Positions 19,845 through 28,955 are shown, numbered from the stretch's first letter. The stretch is DNA of 64,000 bases from Paraburkholderia translucens (GCF_020881035.1 NZ_JAJITC010000004.1:186001-250000), one strand, 5' to 3'. The notes: generated by a model not told the origin, from the sequence alone. Numbers and translations: made by a program.

Positions 19845-20045
19845 TTACTCGGCCAGCGGGCCCTGATCGGGGCGGCCCGGCAGCTGCTCGTACAGCACCT
19901 CGCCGTCGTCGCCGTCGAATTTCTCGACGTAATTGCGCGCGCCGCACAGCGGGCAGCGGAACAGGAGCCCCTGCCCTTCGTTCTTGATGACGACGTCGGA
20001 TTGCTCCCACTGCGCGCCGCAGGACTGGTTTCTACAGGTGAACAC
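19845..20045 (-). CDS. Small zinc-ribbon protein
   Basis: 66 residues starting with GTG at 20045, eight nt after GGAG. Two CxxC-type pairs (CRNQSC and CPLC) suggest a bound zinc. The rest is acidic (EKFDGDDGEVLYEQL). It sits 23 nt upstream of dbpA in the same direction, so the two may be co-transcribed. The function is unknown; a nucleic-acid or ribosome-related role would be inference only. Confidence 0.7.
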   Translation of the reverse strand: MFTCRNQSCGAQWEQSDVVIKNEGQGLLFRCPLCGARNYVEKFDGDDGEVLYEQLPGRPDQGPLAE

Positions 20046-20167
20046 GTTGATTCTCCAACTGGATTCGATGATCGATCGCCAAGGTCGCGCATGCGGCCTT
20101 GCCGTGTATGGGGTTGCCGCGCCAGCGCCGCGTCGTGACGCGATAGCGCCCGACGGCCGGCCCGGCG

Positions 20168-20599
20168 TCAGCCGAGATGCGTATGCCGCGGGCGCGGCAC
20201 GGCGACATCCATGTCGGTCAGCCCGTGCACGATGCCGCAGTCTTCGAGCGGATGCTCGCCGTGGCATTGGTCGCGCAGCGTCGTCAGTTGCGCTTTCAGC
20301 TGCTGTAGCTCTTCGATACGCGTGTCGACGTGCGCAATGTGCTCGTCGACCAGCGTATGCATACCGCCGCAGCCATTCGCCGGCGCGTCGGTCAGACGCA
20401 GCAACGCGCGGATTTCGTCGTGGGTCATGTCGAGCGCGCGGCAATTGCGGATGAAACGCAGGCGCTCGACGTGCTTCGCCGTGTAACTGCGGTAATTGGC
20501 CTCAGTGCGCTCCGCCTCGGGCAGCAGGCGCTCTTTTTCGTAGAAACGGATGGTTTCCGTCGTGCAATGGGCGATTTTCGCCAGTTCGCCGATCTTCAT
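20168..20599 (-). CDS. cadR: MerR-family Cd(II)/Pb(II)-responsive regulator
   Basis: 143-residue MerR-type activator. The N-terminal helix-turn-helix is MKIGELAKIAHCTTETIRFYEKERLLPE. A long dimerisation helix follows, then metal-binding cysteines at CGGMHTL, DQCHGEHP and DCGIV, and a His-containing tail, the pattern of CadR/PbrR. Start 20599 is the family start; the ORF extends five codons further. It is divergent from cadA across a MerR-type promoter and should activate cadA when it binds Cd, Pb or Zn. Confidence 0.93.
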   Translation of the reverse strand: MKIGELAKIAHCTTETIRFYEKERLLPEAERTEANYRSYTAKHVERLRFIRNCRALDMTHDEIRALLRLTDAPANGCGGMHTLVDEHIAHVDTRIEELQQLKAQLTTLRDQCHGEHPLEDCGIVHGLTDMDVAVPRPRHTHLG

Positions 20600-20620
20600 G
20601 GACCTTACCTCCACGCGGCC

Positions 20621-20651
20621 TTGACCTTGTAGTGGCTACAAGGTGTTTACT
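20621..20651 (+). promoter_or_regulatory. MerR-type promoter and CadR operator of cadA
   Basis: A -35 box TTGACC (20621-20626) and a -10-like TTTACT (20646-20651) are separated by 19 nt, the long spacer typical of MerR-controlled promoters. Within it lies the dyad ACCTTGTAG-TGG-CTACAAGGT (20624-20644), perfectly symmetrical. The divergent cadR start is 22 nt to the left, so the same site can also autoregulate cadR. Confidence 0.88.
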
Positions 20652-20679
20652 AGACCACAAATTGCACGAGGAAGCCACC

Positions 20680-23073
20680 ATGCCTGATACCAGCCGTGTC
20701 GCCGCCGCTCGTCCGGAATGGGACGAAGTCCGTACGCACGGCGCTTGCGGGAAGGTTGATGCACGGCACGACCATGACCATGACGAGGGCACGGGTAGCG
20801 GGTGCGGGCATTGGCATGGGCATCAAGGCCACGATCATCACGACGGCCATGTTCATGACCACGGCCACGTCCACGATCACGACGGCGGAGCCTGCTGTGC
20901 GCGCGCCGCGTTCGAGGCGGCGCCGCTGCGCCTGCCGCCTTCAGAGGTCGTCGGCAATGACATGCGTACCGCAATCCGCATCCTGCAGATGGACTGCCCG
21001 ACCGAGGAAGCGCTGATCCGCAAGAAGCTCGATCGCATGTCGGCCGTGCGCAGCATGGATTTCAACCTGATGCAGCGCGTGCTGACCGTCGTCCACGCCC
21101 CGAATTCGCTCGAAACGGTCCTGGCCGCATTGCGCTCCCTCGACTTCACGCCCGAACTGGCTAGCGATGCCAGAGATTCAGGCATTGCGGATACCAGTGC
21201 GGCCGCTGGCGCCTTGCACAAGCCCTGGTGGCCCCTGATCCTCGCCGCCGTCGTAGCCGCGGCCTCAGAGGCCGCTGGCTGGCTCGGTGCGCCCGCCTGG
21301 GCAGTGGCGGGTCTCGCAATCGTCGCGATCGCCTCCTGTGGCGTTACGACCTATCGCAAGGGCTGGGTCGCGCTGCGCAACGGCAACCTGAACATCAACG
21401 CGCTGATGAGCATTGCCGTGACCGGCGCGGCGCTGCTCGGCCAGTGGCCCGAAGCCGCGATGGTGATGGTGCTGTTCACGATCGCCGAACTGATCGAGGC
21501 GCGCTCGCTCGACCGCGCGCGCAACGCGATCGAAGGACTCATGCGGCTCGCGCCCGCCGAGGCTAGCGTGCAGCAGCCCGACGGCGCATGGCGGCTCGTG
21601 CGCGTCGACGCGATCGCGCCCGGCGCGCTGCTACGCGTGAGGCCCGGCGAGCGGATCGCACTCGACGGCGAGATCGTCGCGGGCCGCTCGAGCGTCGATC
21701 AGGCGCCGATCACCGGCGAGAGCCTGCCCGTCGACAAAGCGACCGGCGACGCCGTGTTCGCCGGCACGATCAACCAGGCGGGCTCGTTCGACTATCGCGT
21801 AACGGCCGCGGCCGACAACACGACGCTTGCGCGCATCATCCACGCGGTCGAGGAGGCGCAAGGCACGAAGGCCCCGACGCAGCGCTTCGTCGACGAGTTC
21901 GCACGCGTTTACACGCCGATCGTGTTCGCGATCGCGCTCGCCGTCGCTCTGGTCCCGCCGCTGATGTCGGGTGGCGAGTGGCACGCGTGGGTGTACAAGG
22001 CGCTGGTGCTGCTCGTGATCGCGTGTCCGTGCGCACTCGTCATTTCGACGCCGGTGACGATCGTCAGCGGGCTCGCGGCCGCTGCGCGTAAGGGGATTCT
22101 GATCAAGGGCGGTGTTTTCCTCGAACAGGGTCGCAAGCTGAGCCGGCTCGCGCTGGACAAGACCGGGACGATCACGCATGGCAACCCGGTGCAGACGGAG
22201 TTCGAGGTGGTCGGAGACGAGGCCGACGCGCTTTGCTACCGCACGCTTGCGGCGAGTCTCGCGGGCCGTTCCGATCATCCTGTTTCGATGGCAATTGCCG
22301 CTGCCGCCAATGACGACGGCGTCGAGCACCTGCGCGTCGACGCATTCGAAGCGATCACCGGACGCGGCGTGCGCGGCGATATCGACGGCATTGCCTACTG
22401 GCTCGGCAATCATCGCCTGATCGAAGAGCTGGGCCGCTGCTCGACGCAACTCGAAGCGCGCCTCGATGCGCTCGAGGAGCAGGGCAAAACCGTCGTCATG
22501 CTCGCCAACGCGCAGCGCGTGCTCGCGCTGTTCGCGGTCGCCGATACCGTGAAGAAGACGAGCCGCGCGGCCGTCGCCGAACTGCGGCGGCTCGGCGTCG
22601 GCACCGCGATGCTGACCGGCGACAACCGCCACACGGCCATGGCGATCGCGCATCAGGTTGGCGTCGATGAAGCGCGCGGCGACCAGTTGCCCGAGGACAA
22701 GCTCGACGCGGTCGTGCAATGGTCCGCCGATGGCGCGACCGTCGGCATGGTCGGCGACGGCATCAACGATGCGCCCGCGCTCGCGCGCGCCGACATCGGC
22801 TTCGCGATGGGCGCGATGGGCACCGACACCGCGATCGAAACCGCTGACGTCGCGTTGATGGATGACGATCTGCGGAAGATTCCGGCGTTCATCCGCTTAT
22901 CGAAAGCGACATACGCGGTGCTGGTGCAGAACATTGCGCTTGCGCTCGGCATCAAGAGCGTGTTTCTCGTGCTGACGCTGATGGGATTCGGCACGATGTG
23001 GATGGCAGTGTTTGCCGACGTCGGCGCAAGTCTGCTGGTGGTGGGCAATGGGTTGAGGTTGTTGCGGAAATGA
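20680..23073 (+). CDS. cadA: Cd/Zn/Pb-exporting P1B-type ATPase
   Basis: Inner-membrane heavy-metal efflux pump of 797 residues. The first 70 residues are a His/Asp-rich tail (HDHDHDEG, GHQGHDHHDGHVHDHG) likely to bind metal. A heavy-metal-associated-like domain follows, with QMDCPTEEALIRKKL. Then come the P-type core motifs: TGES, the membrane metal site ACPCALVIS, DKTGTITHG (phosphorylated Asp), SDHPVSMA, and GDGINDAPALARADIG. The CPC site puts it in the Cd/Zn/Pb group. Start ATG 20680 follows GAGGAAGCC. It is controlled by the divergent cadR. Confidence 0.96.
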   Translation: MPDTSRVAAARPEWDEVRTHGACGKVDARHDHDHDEGTGSGCGHWHGHQGHDHHDGHVHDHGHVHDHDGGACCARAAFEAAPLRLPPSEVVGNDMRTAIRILQMDCPTEEALIRKKLDRMSAVRSMDFNLMQRVLTVVHAPNSLETVLAALRSLDFTPELASDARDSGIADTSAAAGALHKPWWPLILAAVVAAASEAAGWLGAPAWAVAGLAIVAIASCGVTTYRKGWVALRNGNLNINALMSIAVTGAALLGQWPEAAMVMVLFTIAELIEARSLDRARNAIEGLMRLAPAEASVQQPDGAWRLVRVDAIAPGALLRVRPGERIALDGEIVAGRSSVDQAPITGESLPVDKATGDAVFAGTINQAGSFDYRVTAAADNTTLARIIHAVEEAQGTKAPTQRFVDEFARVYTPIVFAIALAVALVPPLMSGGEWHAWVYKALVLLVIACPCALVISTPVTIVSGLAAAARKGILIKGGVFLEQGRKLSRLALDKTGTITHGNPVQTEFEVVGDEADALCYRTLAASLAGRSDHPVSMAIAAAANDDGVEHLRVDAFEAITGRGVRGDIDGIAYWLGNHRLIEELGRCSTQLEARLDALEEQGKTVVMLANAQRVLALFAVADTVKKTSRAAVAELRRLGVGTAMLTGDNRHTAMAIAHQVGVDEARGDQLPEDKLDAVVQWSADGATVGMVGDGINDAPALARADIGFAMGAMGTDTAIETADVALMDDDLRKIPAFIRLSKATYAVLVQNIALALGIKSVFLVLTLMGFGTMWMAVFADVGASLLVVGNGLRLLRK

Positions 23074-23096
23074 GCGCGATGTTTCCGCGTCGCGCC

Positions 23097-23888
23097 CTAT
23101 GCTGAATCGCCGCTTACGGCAGGGTTTATCGGCGCGCTCGCCAGCAGCTCATCGCTGTCGTCTTTCAAACCCACACCTGTAAGTTCCAGCTTTCTCGCCT
23201 GCGTGAGCAGGTAGTGCAGCTTGTGCGCGGCCTGCTGGTAGTCGAGTCCTTCGGGCCGCACGTTCGAAATGCAGTTGCGCTGTGCGTCGCTGCACCCGGT
23301 TTTCGGCGCATAGGTGATGTAGATGCCCAGGCTGTCCGGCGAACTCAAGCCTGGCCGCTCGCCAATCAGCATCACGACGATCTTCGCGCCGAGCAATTCG
23401 CCGATCTCGTCGCCGAGAGCGACGCGGGCTTGACGCGCCACCACGACAGGGCCGATGGTCCAGCTCGCGAGCTTCGGATGAATGGCTTGCAACAGTGGCA
23501 CAGCCTGCTTCGATGCGGCGAACGCCGATAGGCCATCGCCGATCACGAACAGCACGTCGCTTGGTTGTGCCGGCAGTTGCGCAAGCGCCGCGCGACTCGC
23601 TTCCGACAGACGCCGCCCAAGATCGGGACGCCGCAAATAATGCTCGCGATCCGGCGCGGCGCTATGCACGTCGAGCGTGCTGAAACCTTGCGCGTGCAAC
23701 TGCGCGTGTAGCGCGTCGACATCGAGCGGATGATGCACGGCGTCGCGCGCCTGCGCATGCGCGAGATTGAACTCAAGCAACGGTGCGGTCGGCAAGCTGT
23801 TGCCCGCGCGGCCCAGCGCGATGCGTGCTCGCGTAAACCGGCGCAGTACGTTCCACGGATCCTTGTCGAGTGCGTCGTTCTCGCTCAT
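23097..23888 (-). CDS. eutC: Ethanolamine ammonia-lyase small subunit
   Basis: Light chain of the adenosylcobalamin-dependent enzyme that splits ethanolamine to acetaldehyde and ammonia. The 263-residue protein has PWNVLRRFTRARIALGRAG near the start, VIGDGLSAFA, and the cobalamin/substrate-side stretch MLIGERPGLSSPDSLGIYITY. Start 23888 overlaps the eutB stop as ATGA, so the subunits are translationally coupled. There are no microcompartment genes or EutA reactivase beside it. Confidence 0.95.
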   Translation of the reverse strand: MSENDALDKDPWNVLRRFTRARIALGRAGNSLPTAPLLEFNLAHAQARDAVHHPLDVDALHAQLHAQGFSTLDVHSAAPDREHYLRRPDLGRRLSEASRAALAQLPAQPSDVLFVIGDGLSAFAASKQAVPLLQAIHPKLASWTIGPVVVARQARVALGDEIGELLGAKIVVMLIGERPGLSSPDSLGIYITYAPKTGCSDAQRNCISNVRPEGLDYQQAAHKLHYLLTQARKLELTGVGLKDDSDELLASAPINPAVSGDSA

Positions 23889-25279
23889 ACGATACCCATC
23901 CAGTCGCGCGCGCTTTCGAGCAGCGGTTGCCGTGCCGATGCACCGATCAATGCGCCGCGTGCATCGATGATCTGCATCGACTCCAGCCAAGCCTCGAATT
24001 CAGGCGCGCGCCTCAAGCCGAGTACATCGCGCACGTACAGCGCGTCGTGAAACGAGGTGCTCTGGTAGTTGAGCATCACGTCGTCCGCGCCCGGCACGCC
24101 CATGATGAAGTTGATGCCCGCGACGCCAAGCAGCGTCAGCAGATTGTCCATGTCGTCCTGATCCGCTTCGGCGTGGTTCGTGTAGCAGATGTCGCAGCCC
24201 ATCGGCACGCCGAGCAGCTTGCCGCAGAAGTGATCTTCGAGACCCGCGCGCGTGATCTGCTTGCCGTCGTACAGATACTCGGGGCCGATGAAACCGACCA
24301 CCGTGTTTACCAGAAACGGCTTGAACTTGCGCGCGACCGCGTAGGCACGCGCCTCGCAGGTCTGCTGATCGACGCCGAAATGCGCATCCGCCGACAACGC
24401 GCTGCCCTGCCCGGTTTCGAAGTACATCAGATTGCTGCCGACGGTGCCACGTTGCAGCGATAACCCCGCTTCGTACGCTTCCTGCAGCAGCGCGAGCGAA
24501 ATGCCGAAGCTCCCGTTCGCCTTCTCCGTGCCCGCTATCGACTGGAACACGAGATCGACCGGTGCGCCTTTTTCGATCGCGGCGATCGTGCTGGTCACGT
24601 GCGTGAGCACGCACGATTGCGTGGGCACCTGATAGCGCTGGCGGAATTCGTCGATCATCAGCAGCAGCTTCGTGATCGCGGCGAGGTTGTCGCTCGCGGG
24701 ATTGATGCCGATCAGCGCGTCGCCGCAGCCGTACATCAGGCCGTCGAGCATCGAGGCGGCGATGCCTTTGACGTCGTCGGTTGGGTGGTTTGGTTGCAGG
24801 CGGACGGACATGCGGCCCGGTAAACCGACTGTGTTGCGAAAGCGTGTGATGACCGGGCGTTTACGGGCGGCGGTGATCAAGTCCTGGTTGCGCATCAGCT
24901 TTGAGACCGCGGCGACCATCTCTGGTGTGAGGCCCTGCGTGATGCGGGTGAGTGCGTCGGCGTCGGTTGAGGTGCTGAGCAGCCAGTTGCGGAAGTCGCC
25001 TACTGTCAGATGGGAGATTTCGGCGAAGGCTCGGGGGGAGTGATCGTCGATGATCAGGCGCGTGACTTCGTCGGTTTCGTACGGGATCAGCGGTTCGCTC
25101 AGGAATGTGCGTAGCGGTACCTGCGCCAGCGCCAGTTTTGCGGCGACCCGCTCTTCCTCGCTCGCTGCCGCGATGCCCGCGAGCTGGTCCCCGGAACGTT
25201 GCGGGCTCGCCTTTGCGAGCAGGGTCTTCAGGTCGGCGAAGCGGTAGATGCGGCTGCCGATCGACTCGGTGTAGCTCAT
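23885..25279 (-). CDS. eutB: Ethanolamine ammonia-lyase large subunit
   Basis: Catalytic TIM-barrel subunit, 464 residues, full length. Recognisable stretches are RFADLKTLLAKASPQRSGD at the start, PGRMSVRLQPNHPTDDVKGI, GDALIGINPASDN, and FETGQGSALSADAHFGVDQQ. With eutC it supplies ethanolamine as a nitrogen and carbon source. A truncated AraC-type gene lies upstream on the other strand and may be the relic of its regulator. Confidence 0.96.
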   Translation of the reverse strand: MSYTESIGSRIYRFADLKTLLAKASPQRSGDQLAGIAAASEEERVAAKLALAQVPLRTFLSEPLIPYETDEVTRLIIDDHSPRAFAEISHLTVGDFRNWLLSTSTDADALTRITQGLTPEMVAAVSKLMRNQDLITAARKRPVITRFRNTVGLPGRMSVRLQPNHPTDDVKGIAASMLDGLMYGCGDALIGINPASDNLAAITKLLLMIDEFRQRYQVPTQSCVLTHVTSTIAAIEKGAPVDLVFQSIAGTEKANGSFGISLALLQEAYEAGLSLQRGTVGSNLMYFETGQGSALSADAHFGVDQQTCEARAYAVARKFKPFLVNTVVGFIGPEYLYDGKQITRAGLEDHFCGKLLGVPMGCDICYTNHAEADQDDMDNLLTLLGVAGINFIMGVPGADDVMLNYQSTSFHDALYVRDVLGLRRAPEFEAWLESMQIIDARGALIGASARQPLLESARDWMGIV

Positions 25280-25544
25280 GTTTGCGGCTCCATCGCTTCA
25301 CTTCGCGCGAACGCGGGTAGGAGTGGGAACGGCGGTTTACATGCTGCTTGCTGCAGACTCGTGCTCGTGCATCACACGATAGCGCCAAACGGCGGAGGCC
25401 GTCACGTCGCGGGGGTTGGGGCTGTTTACCTTGCTGCTGGCGAGCGATGTCTGTCGCAAATCCGCAGGATTTGGTAAACGGCCGGCACACTCCGAAGTGA
25501 TACTTTGTTCGCATTCTGTCGCGTCAATTTTCAGCGGTTCAGTC

Positions 25545-25661
25545 ATGAATGAATCAGACCATCGGGCTCGATACGAAACGCGACTCGCGCGCGTGCTCGA
25601 CCATATGAACGATCACCTCGACGAACCGCTCGGTATAGGACGGCTTGCGGAGATCGCGTGA
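25545..25661 (+). pseudogene. Truncated AraC-family regulator
   Basis: The plus strand encodes 38 residues, MNESDHRARYETRLARVLDH then LDEPLGIGRLAEIA, which is the usual opening of a helix-turn-helix AraC (GyrI-like) regulator. It stops at TGA 25659-25661, just where the recognition helix should begin. The following sequence in all frames is unrelated. It is divergent from eutB, the position expected of an eut regulator. Confidence 0.6.
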
Positions 25662-26123
25662 GGTCGGGTGGCTGGGGCGGTGCTCGCTTGCTTCTGCTTG
25701 CTGCGATGTTGCTGTTGTTGTGTCCGTATACGTTGCGCGGGTTTGGGGCTGCTTCTCTGGTTTTTATAGTCTTTGTATACGTATACGTAGTAGTAGTTAA
25801 CAAGCCATGCGTTCGGCTGTGGATAACTTGGAAGTTCGTTTACCGATCAATGTGCTGCGGAATCGATAACCATTGGGAGTGGGGGCGGACAGGTTAACGG
25901 AGCCTGGGAGAGTTTTCGGGCGACCCACAAACGCTGCGGATTTATCAAGGTTTCGCCCACAACGTGTTCGGCTGCTTTTACAAAAGTTGTCCAGAGGGGG
26001 ATGTGGATAAGTGGCCTCGTTGGAAAGGCGATTTGGACAATTTGGCGGCGGCAATTTGAACAGTCGCGGGCCAGCCTGGTTATTCTTGCGAAAAAGCTAC
26101 CGTATGGCTAACGAATTTAGCAG
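25662..26123. other. Intergenic with two perfect DnaA-box matches
   Basis: 462 nt without a credible gene; one plus-strand ORF here is a low-complexity hydrophobic run (LLLLAAMLLLL, VFVYVYVVVV) that I do not trust. Two TGTGGATAA sites, the complement of the consensus DnaA box TTATCCACA, occur at 25818-25826 and 26002-26010. A GTATAC-repeat palindrome lies near 25775. No replication or partition gene is nearby. Confidence 0.5.
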
Positions 26124-27917
26124 TCAGAGGCCATAGGCATGAACCACGTGGTCGCTACCAGCGACGAAGACTTGCCCGTTCACGACCATCGGCGACGCGA
26201 AGTTACCCTCGCCGGTTTGAACTGGCGTGTATTGGTCGTGGAAGAGTATGGTCCCGTCCGCTGCATCCAATGCGTAAAAGTCGTTGCCCAAACCGTCTGC
26301 GTAATACACCACACCATTTGCGGCGACGGGCGGGATAGCCGGGTTGAACGAGGAGCGGTTCAAGCCGACTTTCGCCGTCCACACGGGTTTGGGGTTCACA
26401 GTACAGTTGCTGTCGATCGACAGTGCAATGACCCCGTGTTGGTATAAGTTGTTGCTCCCCGAACCGCCAGGGGACACGACGTAAAGCCGATTTAGCACCG
26501 AGTCGAATGCAGGAAGGCCTATGTTGCTGCCCTCGACTGAACTGAGGGAAATCGTCAACTTTTCAATGGGCCCCTGCTGCTGAATAGTGGCTCGGTTATA
26601 GATGAACAGGTTGCCGGACTTGTTGTAGGCCGCGAGCATCGTCGGGCAGGTGGGACGCTGGAAGAGCAATGCTGTAGCGCCGAAGTCGGAGTCCGTGCTG
26701 GGCGGAGAAAGCGGCGAGTTCGACGCGGCTACCGCCAGGGTCGGCGTGAGTTTCACGACGTGCTCCGCGAACGCGGCATTTTCCGGATTGGCGAATGCGT
26801 TGCCCGTGAGTGCATAGACGACCGTCCCATCAGGCGGAATCGATACGCCTCCCGCACCCCATATACCACCCCCGTCTGGCCCGCTTGCGCCGTCTGGGTA
26901 CCAGCGTTGCAGAATCGCAGCGGGGTTGGTGGTGGACGCGCGGACGACCTGTCCATGATACGGCTCCGTATCGCAGGGGTCGCCGGCTGTCGCCACATAT
27001 ATCGACGAACCATCGGGACTGAGCGTCAAGCCGCCATAGACCATCGTTCTTGGAGAAGCGTTGGCTGCGTCAAGAAGTGGCAGGTTGAAGCCCGGGAGAT
27101 CCACGCCGGTCCGGAGGTCGTACGCATGCAGGTAGCCTCGCCCGCTCGCAACGAAAATCCGGTTGTTGGCATGGTCGATGACGGGCGTGCCCTGCACCCC
27201 GATCTTGCCTTGAAAGAGCCCGGTGCAGGCCGACGTCAAGATAGCTTGAGGGATAGGGGCGCTTTTCCAAATGACCGCCCCCGTCGCGGCATTCAGTGCC
27301 CATGTAGTGTTCCCCTCTGTCGCAACGTAGACGATATCGGTTGGTACCCCATTGATTGTCACCCCGGTAGCCAGTACCGGCTGAGTCAGGATGGCACCGT
27401 CCAGCACAGGTGACTTCCAGTGCTGTACCAACGTCCTCACGTTGGTCTGGGTAAGCACCGTCTCGACCGGGTTATACCCAGTGCGCTGCCTGTTCATGCC
27501 ATACGTCGGCCAATCGGTCGTCGTAAAGGTTGGCGCGGCGACGGCCCCTGGTGTCCGGCTCAATGTCGCGGCAGTCGCTGCTTCGGGAGCTTGGTACGGC
27601 GTATCCACCGCCGGCCCGCGATCGTCGCGGAAATTATCCGGATTGATCTTGTCTCCGCCATTCTGTTTGTCTACTTCCGATCCGTCGAGGGCAAAGGCGG
27701 GCGGCACTTTCGGTCCGACGCCAGATGGGTGCGGGCCATGAGGGAATGGGTCCAGTGCGTTTGACGACGCCTGAGCGGCTGTTGCAAGACCCGGCGCAGA
27801 TGCCGCAGCCGGTGCCGCGTTCGAACTTTGCGCTTGTGCGCCCGAGGCCGCCATGCAGGCGAGGATCAAAGCTGCAATGAGCCGAGAAGCGTCGATAACG
27901 CTGTGTGCGCTATTCAT
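26124..27917 (-). CDS. Secreted PQQ-binding-like beta-propeller protein
   Basis: 597-residue exported protein with a signal peptide (residues 1-30, ending ASGAQA) and a low-complexity Ala/Pro linker to about residue 115. A beta-propeller of PQQ-enzyme or BamB-like repeats follows: VYVATEGNTTWALNAATGAVIW, RIFVASGRGYLHAYDLRTG, VYYADGLGNDFYALDAADG and VFVAGSDHVVHAYGL. No catalytic Asp/Glu set for quinoprotein dehydrogenases and no haem motif was found, so it is more likely a structural or binding propeller. Start 27917 has GAGGTGG upstream; the ORF extends to 27950. It is the last gene before the island boundary. Confidence 0.8.
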   Translation of the reverse strand: MNSAHSVIDASRLIAALILACMAASGAQAQSSNAAPAAASAPGLATAAQASSNALDPFPHGPHPSGVGPKVPPAFALDGSEVDKQNGGDKINPDNFRDDRGPAVDTPYQAPEAATAATLSRTPGAVAAPTFTTTDWPTYGMNRQRTGYNPVETVLTQTNVRTLVQHWKSPVLDGAILTQPVLATGVTINGVPTDIVYVATEGNTTWALNAATGAVIWKSAPIPQAILTSACTGLFQGKIGVQGTPVIDHANNRIFVASGRGYLHAYDLRTGVDLPGFNLPLLDAANASPRTMVYGGLTLSPDGSSIYVATAGDPCDTEPYHGQVVRASTTNPAAILQRWYPDGASGPDGGGIWGAGGVSIPPDGTVVYALTGNAFANPENAAFAEHVVKLTPTLAVAASNSPLSPPSTDSDFGATALLFQRPTCPTMLAAYNKSGNLFIYNRATIQQQGPIEKLTISLSSVEGSNIGLPAFDSVLNRLYVVSPGGSGSNNLYQHGVIALSIDSNCTVNPKPVWTAKVGLNRSSFNPAIPPVAANGVVYYADGLGNDFYALDAADGTILFHDQYTPVQTGEGNFASPMVVNGQVFVAGSDHVVHAYGL

Positions 27918-28602
27918 GTAGCCACCTCTTGCAAATATTGCTGTTAGCATTGGCTAGACGGCGCACCGCGACTTCCCGCCTCGCTCTACTAATTGATACG
28001 CGCTTTGCTAACGTGAGTTAATCGTAGGCCATCTAAAATCAAGCGCAAGAAATGTCCGCGATGGACTACCGTCTGGCGGACGACGAATTGTCGTCCCTAT
28101 TGAGTAATGCAAGGCTCGCCCACCGTTCGGCTGCTTCATCCGAATGCGCGATTGCGCTGGAAGCAGATCGGCACACCCGGCCACCCCGTCCAGAGCTCTA
28201 GTCGCTAGCGCTTTTAAAAAATGGGGCAATAAACACCCCGCTTCGGCGGCGGGCGAAAAGGGTACGAACGCATACTCCGGCAGCGTTAGGCTAACCCTTC
28301 AGTGGGAGACATCTTTCGGGGCCAACAGGTCGCCCCTGTTAACTTGCTACTCCCCGTCAAAAAAGCTCCTGTTCGCCCGTCCCTGCCTTAGTGGCTCAGG
28401 TTGAATGAATGCTGCTGCCAGCAGCGGGCGAGGGCGGTTTGCCGCCCAGAACGCTATGCGAGCGCAGCTGGGTAAACGCGAGCTCGGGGCCCGGTAGACT
28501 TCCGTCTCACCAGAAGCAGGCACCGCCCAATGTAGGCAATCCAATCCAGCGCCCGCATTGAACAAATTTTCCTACACGGTGCCTACACGACGCGAAAACA
28601 AA
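27918..28602. other. Intergenic, decayed boundary region
   Basis: 685 nt with no supportable gene. Near its right end, TCCTACACGGTGCCTACACGA (28570-28590; 21 nt) repeats CCTACACG, and TGCCTACA-like words of this kind are common next to integrase attachment sites. A further CCTACA-type word occurs on the minus strand near 28530. No integrase remnant could be read. Confidence 0.4.
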
Positions 28603-28635
28603 AAGGACTTACAGGCAAGAGCACTGTAAGTCCTT
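28603..28635 (-). terminator. Terminator hairpin beside tRNA fragment
   Basis: Perfect 12-bp stem AAGGACTTACAG/CTGTAAGTCCTT with a 9-nt loop and an A run on the left, so it terminates minus-strand transcripts. It lies ten nt beyond the tRNA-Lys fragment in the tRNA reading direction, as a native tRNA terminator would. Confidence 0.85.
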
Positions 28636-28645
28636 GAATTCTTTA

Positions 28646-28690
28646 GTGGGGCGTGAGTGACTCGAACACTCGACCTACGGATCAAGAGTC
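28646..28690 (-). repeat. tRNA-Lys 3' fragment, probable att site
   Basis: 45 nt identical to the 3' half of tRNA-Lys(CTT) at 11629-11704 except one base at 28683. It covers the anticodon loop through CCCCAC, on the minus strand, with no 5' half. Such fragments are left where an integrative element has inserted into a tRNA gene. The terminator on its left suggests the native flank is on the left, so the element would extend rightward and the whole tRNA copy would lie beyond the window. I see no integrase. Confidence 0.75.
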
Positions 28691-28763
28691 GGTGGGACTG
28701 AAAACCTCGGGGCCCTGACAACCCTGCGACACTGGAACGGTCAAACTTTAGAAGCGATCCCGC

Positions 28764-28955
28764 CAGTCTCGCTTATTCGGCTTTTTCAGTCTTACAGACT
28801 CGTTCCTAGTCTCACTAATCCCGTTTCCCGGCACTACACTACCTGTAGCGAGACCCATATGGTGAGATTTTCTGCCCCGCCGGACAAGGCTCTGCGGGTT
28901 CTGGGAAGCATGTGATGAAATTTTGGGAAACATCGCGTGAGATTCTTTGTCTCGC
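28764..28955. repeat. Cluster of RTCTCRC motifs, possible transposase-binding sites
   Basis: Within 190 nt there are seven copies of a motif close to RTCTCRC. Three are direct and spaced 23 and 20 nt: CAGTCTCGCTTATT (28764), CAGTCTTACAGACT (28787), TAGTCTCACTAATC (28807). Three are inverted: near 28843 (GCGAGACCC), 28861 (GTGAGATTT) and 28937 (GTGAGATTC). One further direct copy, TGTCTCGCAG, is near 28948. Ends of Tn7-like elements carry arrays of roughly 20-nt TnsB-binding repeats, and this array lies at the end of the Tn7-like block furthest from tnsA. Confidence 0.45.

Noticed and set aside
18334..19866. A 510-codon ORF antisense to dbpA
   Set aside because: Shadow ORF; the complementary strand has every DEAD-box motif.
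20680..20900. The His-rich cadA N-terminus as a separate metal chaperone gene
   Set aside because: It is in frame with the ATPase and no stop or second ribosome site separates them.
25658..25897. A 79-codon hydrophobic ORF with runs of Leu and Val
   Set aside because: Low-complexity translation of a T-rich, repeat-like stretch; no ribosome site and it ends through a DnaA-box-containing region.
11629..28690. The intact tRNA-Lys and the tRNA fragment as the two ends of one island
   Set aside because: They are in opposite orientation, so they are not the direct repeats left by integration, and the genes between are ordinary chromosome functions.
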